Assembly (NCBI GenBank): GCA_001801825.1
Contig: MGYR01000155.1
Location: 1 to 16,595, forward strand
Source: Gammaproteobacteria bacterium RIFCSPLOWO2_02_FULL_56_15
GTDB taxonomy: Bacteria; Pseudomonadota; Gammaproteobacteria; Eutrophobiales; Eutrophobiaceae
DNA: 16,595 bases
Reading direction: 5' to 3'
Positions 14,924 to 16,595 of this stretch are shown piece after piece. The position numbers and the translations under genes are program-made. Positions within the stretch are counted from its first letter, which is position 1; the number at the start of each line of letters is the position of its first letter. The notes beneath the pieces were generated by a model, which saw only the letters and a program-made list of their open reading frames with translations, was not told where the DNA came from and made no database searches.

Positions 14924-15103
14924 TTCGTAGGGTGGGCACGATTTTTGTGCCCACGCGGTTGGTGTGCGGCGCAAGAAAGCCTCCCGGTAGAAATAGGTCG
15001 CATCTACAATGTCGGTTCTTCGCTAAAGCGAACTTCCTGGCCGTTACCTCCAATAGGTGTTGTCTTATCCGCGTGGGCACAGAAAACGTGCCCACCCTAC
15101 CAA
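14924..15103. mobile_element. REPIN/MITE-like element with 32-bp inverted-repeat ends
   Basis: A 32-bp sequence at 14927-14958 recurs inverted at 15069-15100 with two mismatches. Each arm is itself a hairpin: GTGGGCAC, a 7-nt loop, then GTGCCCAC. Two facing hairpins around a 110-bp centre resemble a REPIN, and terminal inverted repeats with no coding capacity resemble a MITE. The element is bounded on both sides by the 47-bp direct repeats. No transposase is encoded; short frames across it have no recognisable domain. GTAGGGTGGGCA-type repeats are, to my recollection, widespread in proteobacterial genomes; I cannot name this family. A small hairpin (TTCGCT-AA-AGCGAA, 15019-15032) lies in the centre. 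Confidence 0.65.
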
Positions 15104-15150
15104 ACTGAATTGAAGCTGAAGGGAATCTGAACAGAAAAATAAGGGGAAAG
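15104..15150. repeat. 47-bp direct repeat, copy B
   Basis: Second copy of the repeat at 14877-14923. The three differences are C to G, C to T and C to A. The copy lies three bases beyond the right inverted repeat of the 180-bp element, just as copy A ends three bases before the left one. At 47 bp it is much longer than a usual target-site duplication. Confidence 0.9.
15105..15131 (+). promoter_or_regulatory. Candidate OmpR/PmrA-type operator: three CTGAA half-sites (copy B)
   Basis: CTGAA occurs at 15105, 15116 and 15127, again with exact 11-bp spacing. The only base changes inside this span lie outside the CTGAA cores, so the cores are intact in both repeats. It now sits behind the 180-bp element, about 285 nt from the glycine-zipper ATG. 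That is far for direct activation. Confidence 0.35.
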
Positions 15151-15243
15151 GGATAGCGAGTCCGCGATTGATATACCCCTCGCAAGCATAGCGGGGGTTA
15201 TTCCAGGTATTGCCTGCCGGCAATGTGGATGATCCCCGTGCGC
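15151..15243. other. Non-coding gap with two short hairpins, downstream of the DUF3300 gene
   Basis: No gene is seen here. ATTGCC-TGCC-GGCAAT (15209-15224) and a bulged stem ACCCCTCGC/GCGGGGGT (15175-15198) are present. Neither is followed by a T-run on the minus strand, so neither is a standard intrinsic terminator. They could still stabilise the 3' end of the DUF3300 transcript. Confidence 0.3.
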
Positions 15244-16595
15244 TCACTGAAAGTGGCGGCGGGCGTTGTCTTTCCAGCCGGATCGAGACGGATGATCAGC
15301 GCCCTGACTGTGGATTCTGTTTGGTGCGTCGGCGGCAGGCTCGGGTTGGGAGGCAGGCGGGGACATCACTGCCTGGTTGGCATGCGAACTGCCCGTCTCC
15401 TCCACCCGGGGAGCGCTGTGAATGGGAGCCGGCCGGGTCAGAGTGCTGACTGTACTGCCCTGGCTCCTCGCGGCCTGCTCCGCGCGTGGCCTGGATTGGA
15501 TCGCTGCGGATCGGTTAGCGCGGTATTTGTCTGCCTCATCCACCCGGGGAGCGCTGTGGATGGGAGCCGGCCGGGTCAGAGTGCGAACCGTGCGGTCATC
15601 TGTTATGTCGTGCGGCCTGGATTGGACCGTTGTGGGCCGGTTGGCGCGCAATCTGACCGTCCCCTCCACCCGGGGAGCGCTGTTGATGGGGTCCGGCCGG
15701 GTTAGTGTGCGAACCGTGCTGTCATCTGTTGTGTCGCGCGGCCTGGATTGGTCCGTTGCGGGCCGGTTGGCGCGCAATCTGTCCGCCTCCTCCACCCGGG
15801 GAGCGCTGTAGATGGGGTCCGGCCGGGTCAGCGTGCGAACCGTGCCCGCCTCATCCACTCGGGTATCGCTACGGTCAGCGTTGCGATCGGTCCTCCCGCT
15901 GCGTTCCCTGATCGGATCCTCCGAGACATTATTAATTCCCTGTTGTAGCTGTTGGTCTGCCCAGCGCCGGTTGTACGAACCGCTACGCTGCCGACGTTGG
16001 CCGTCATGATTAAACAGACGCCGGGCGCCACCGTCACGGTCGGGCTGCCAGCGATGATCTTCTGCGCCGTATTGATCGTACATGTTGATATTCACGTTGA
16101 CATCGTGGTTGCCATACCGGTAGCGCCGGTGTGGCCGTCGATAATTATTTCCGTAAAAATCGAAGTAGAAGGTGGAACCGTAATACGGGTGCCGGTAATA
16201 ATCATAGGGAAACACATTGATGCAGTGCATATCCCAGCCGATGGAAAAGGCCGTTTGCAATCCCCAGAAGGAACGCGCCCTGAACCGGTAATCCGGCCGG
16301 TAAGGATAATAGTACACCGGGTAGGCAACCGGATAATATCGATACACGGGGCGTGGCTGGTAAACAATCACCTCTTCCGGTTCATAGCTGGGGATGTAGA
16401 TCACCTCGGGATCAATCGACCTGATCTCGATGACGCCACCAGCGTTGCTGACCGTTTGTTTGTCATCGCTGGCCAGGTTGCCGGCGGCAATGGCACGCTG
16501 ACGGAATTGCTGGATGGCGTTCATGACCTCTTCCTGCTGATTCAGGACCGTGGCGCCCAGCTCCCACGTCCAGTCGAGATCCGCATCCATCATTT
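15244..16595 (-). CDS. DUF3300 domain-containing protein with C-terminal tandem repeats (5' partial)
   Basis: The frame is open to the window edge. The first visible in-frame ATG (16593) is probably internal, since the DUF3300 core normally has a signal peptide and more residues before MDADLDW. About 449 residues are visible. The DUF3300 core comes first (MDADLDWTWELGATVLNQQ, then VIYIPSYEPEEVIVYQP), followed by a Tyr/Pro/Arg-rich stretch (YYPYRPDYRFRARSFWG and onward). A basic, probably disordered tail then carries four tandem repeats that start TVRTLTRP or TVSTLTRP. Function is unknown; family members are exported, often repetitive and low in complexity. No downstream DUF2950 gene, a frequent companion as I recall, is present here. 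Domain assignment is fairly sure; start and role are not. Confidence 0.85.
   Translation of the reverse strand, partial: MMDADLDWTWELGATVLNQQEEVMNAIQQFRQRAIAAGNLASDDKQTVSNAGGVIEIRSIDPEVIYIPSYEPEEVIVYQPRPVYRYYPVAYPVYYYPYRPDYRFRARSFWGLQTAFSIGWDMHCINVFPYDYYRHPYYGSTFYFDFYGNNYRRPHRRYRYGNHDVNVNINMYDQYGAEDHRWQPDRDGGARRLFNHDGQRRQRSGSYNRRWADQQLQQGINNVSEDPIRERSGRTDRNADRSDTRVDEAGTVRTLTRPDPIYSAPRVEEADRLRANRPATDQSRPRDTTDDSTVRTLTRPDPINSAPRVEGTVRLRANRPTTVQSRPHDITDDRTVRTLTRPAPIHSAPRVDEADKYRANRSAAIQSRPRAEQAARSQGSTVSTLTRPAPIHSAPRVEETGSSHANQAVMSPPASQPEPAADAPNRIHSQGADHPSRSGWKDNARRHFQ
15361..15843 (-). repeat. In-frame tandem repeats of 126-138 bp in the DUF3300 gene
   Basis: Units run on the minus strand at 15843-15718 (42 codons), 15717-15592 (42), 15591-15454 (46) and 15453-15361 (partial). 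The first two proteins match at 33 of 42 positions. The shared core is TVRTLTRPxPIxSAPRV. In the DNA, CACCCGGGGAGCGCTG recurs at 15403, 15541, 15667 and 15793. A degenerate fifth copy (DTRVDEAG) precedes the first. The periods are multiples of three, so copy-number change keeps the frame. Confidence 0.9.

Noticed and set aside
14877..15150. CRISPR array
   Set aside because: There are only two direct repeats with one 180-bp spacer that itself has inverted ends, and there are no cas genes.
14731..15247. Short minus-strand frames across the inverted-repeat element
   Set aside because: They run through hairpins and direct repeats and have no start context or domain; such frames are typical of REP-like DNA.
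15223..15948. Overlapping plus-strand frames with repeated HPGSAVDG-like units
   Set aside because: These are antisense translations of the DUF3300 tandem repeats; the repeat pattern comes from the coding strand.

Overview
The window looks like a chromosomal segment from a Gram-negative gammaproteobacterium that is not a close relative of the enterics. The evidence is a plus-strand lipid A and housekeeping cluster in classic gammaproteobacterial order (lpxD-fabZ-lpxA-lpxB-rnhB-dnaE-accA-tilS), with proteins close in length and motif to the E. coli ones. No rRNA, tRNA, CRISPR array, transposase or phage gene was seen. I do not assign a genus.

Plus-strand block, about 2-9690. It opens inside lpxD, cut by the window edge, and runs with short gaps or overlaps through the early Raetz pathway: lpxA and lpxB, with fabZ supplying or competing for the shared beta-hydroxyacyl-ACP pool. 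RNase HII, the replicative polymerase alpha subunit, the acetyl-CoA carboxylase alpha subunit and the tRNA-Ile lysidine synthetase follow. Three genes (lpxA, dnaE, tilS) appear to start with TTG. The block couples envelope lipid synthesis, fatty-acid supply, replication and decoding. It ends convergently: the tilS stop lies inside the 3' end of the next gene, on the opposite strand.

Minus-strand block, about 16595 down to 9680. Every gene here is exported, membrane-bound or regulates the envelope. In transcription order they are: a DUF3300 protein with C-terminal tandem repeats (5' end cut by the window edge); a 424-nt gene-free stretch with a small inverted-repeat element between 47-bp direct repeats; a glycine-zipper 2TM envelope protein; a tight three-gene unit of PepSY-like secreted protein, PhoP-like response regulator and PhoQ-like histidine kinase; then a YkuD L,D-transpeptidase-family enzyme and a membrane protein with a periplasmic VWA domain and a cytoplasmic FHA domain. 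The last two are four nucleotides apart.

The most interesting non-coding signal is in the 424-nt stretch. Each 47-bp direct repeat carries three CTGAA half-sites at an exact 11-bp period, the arrangement used by PhoP/PmrA/QseB-type regulators. One copy sits just upstream of the glycine-zipper gene. My working hypothesis is that the adjacent two-component system controls this envelope locus and that a REPIN/MITE-like element has split or duplicated an operator. This is inference and has not been tested.
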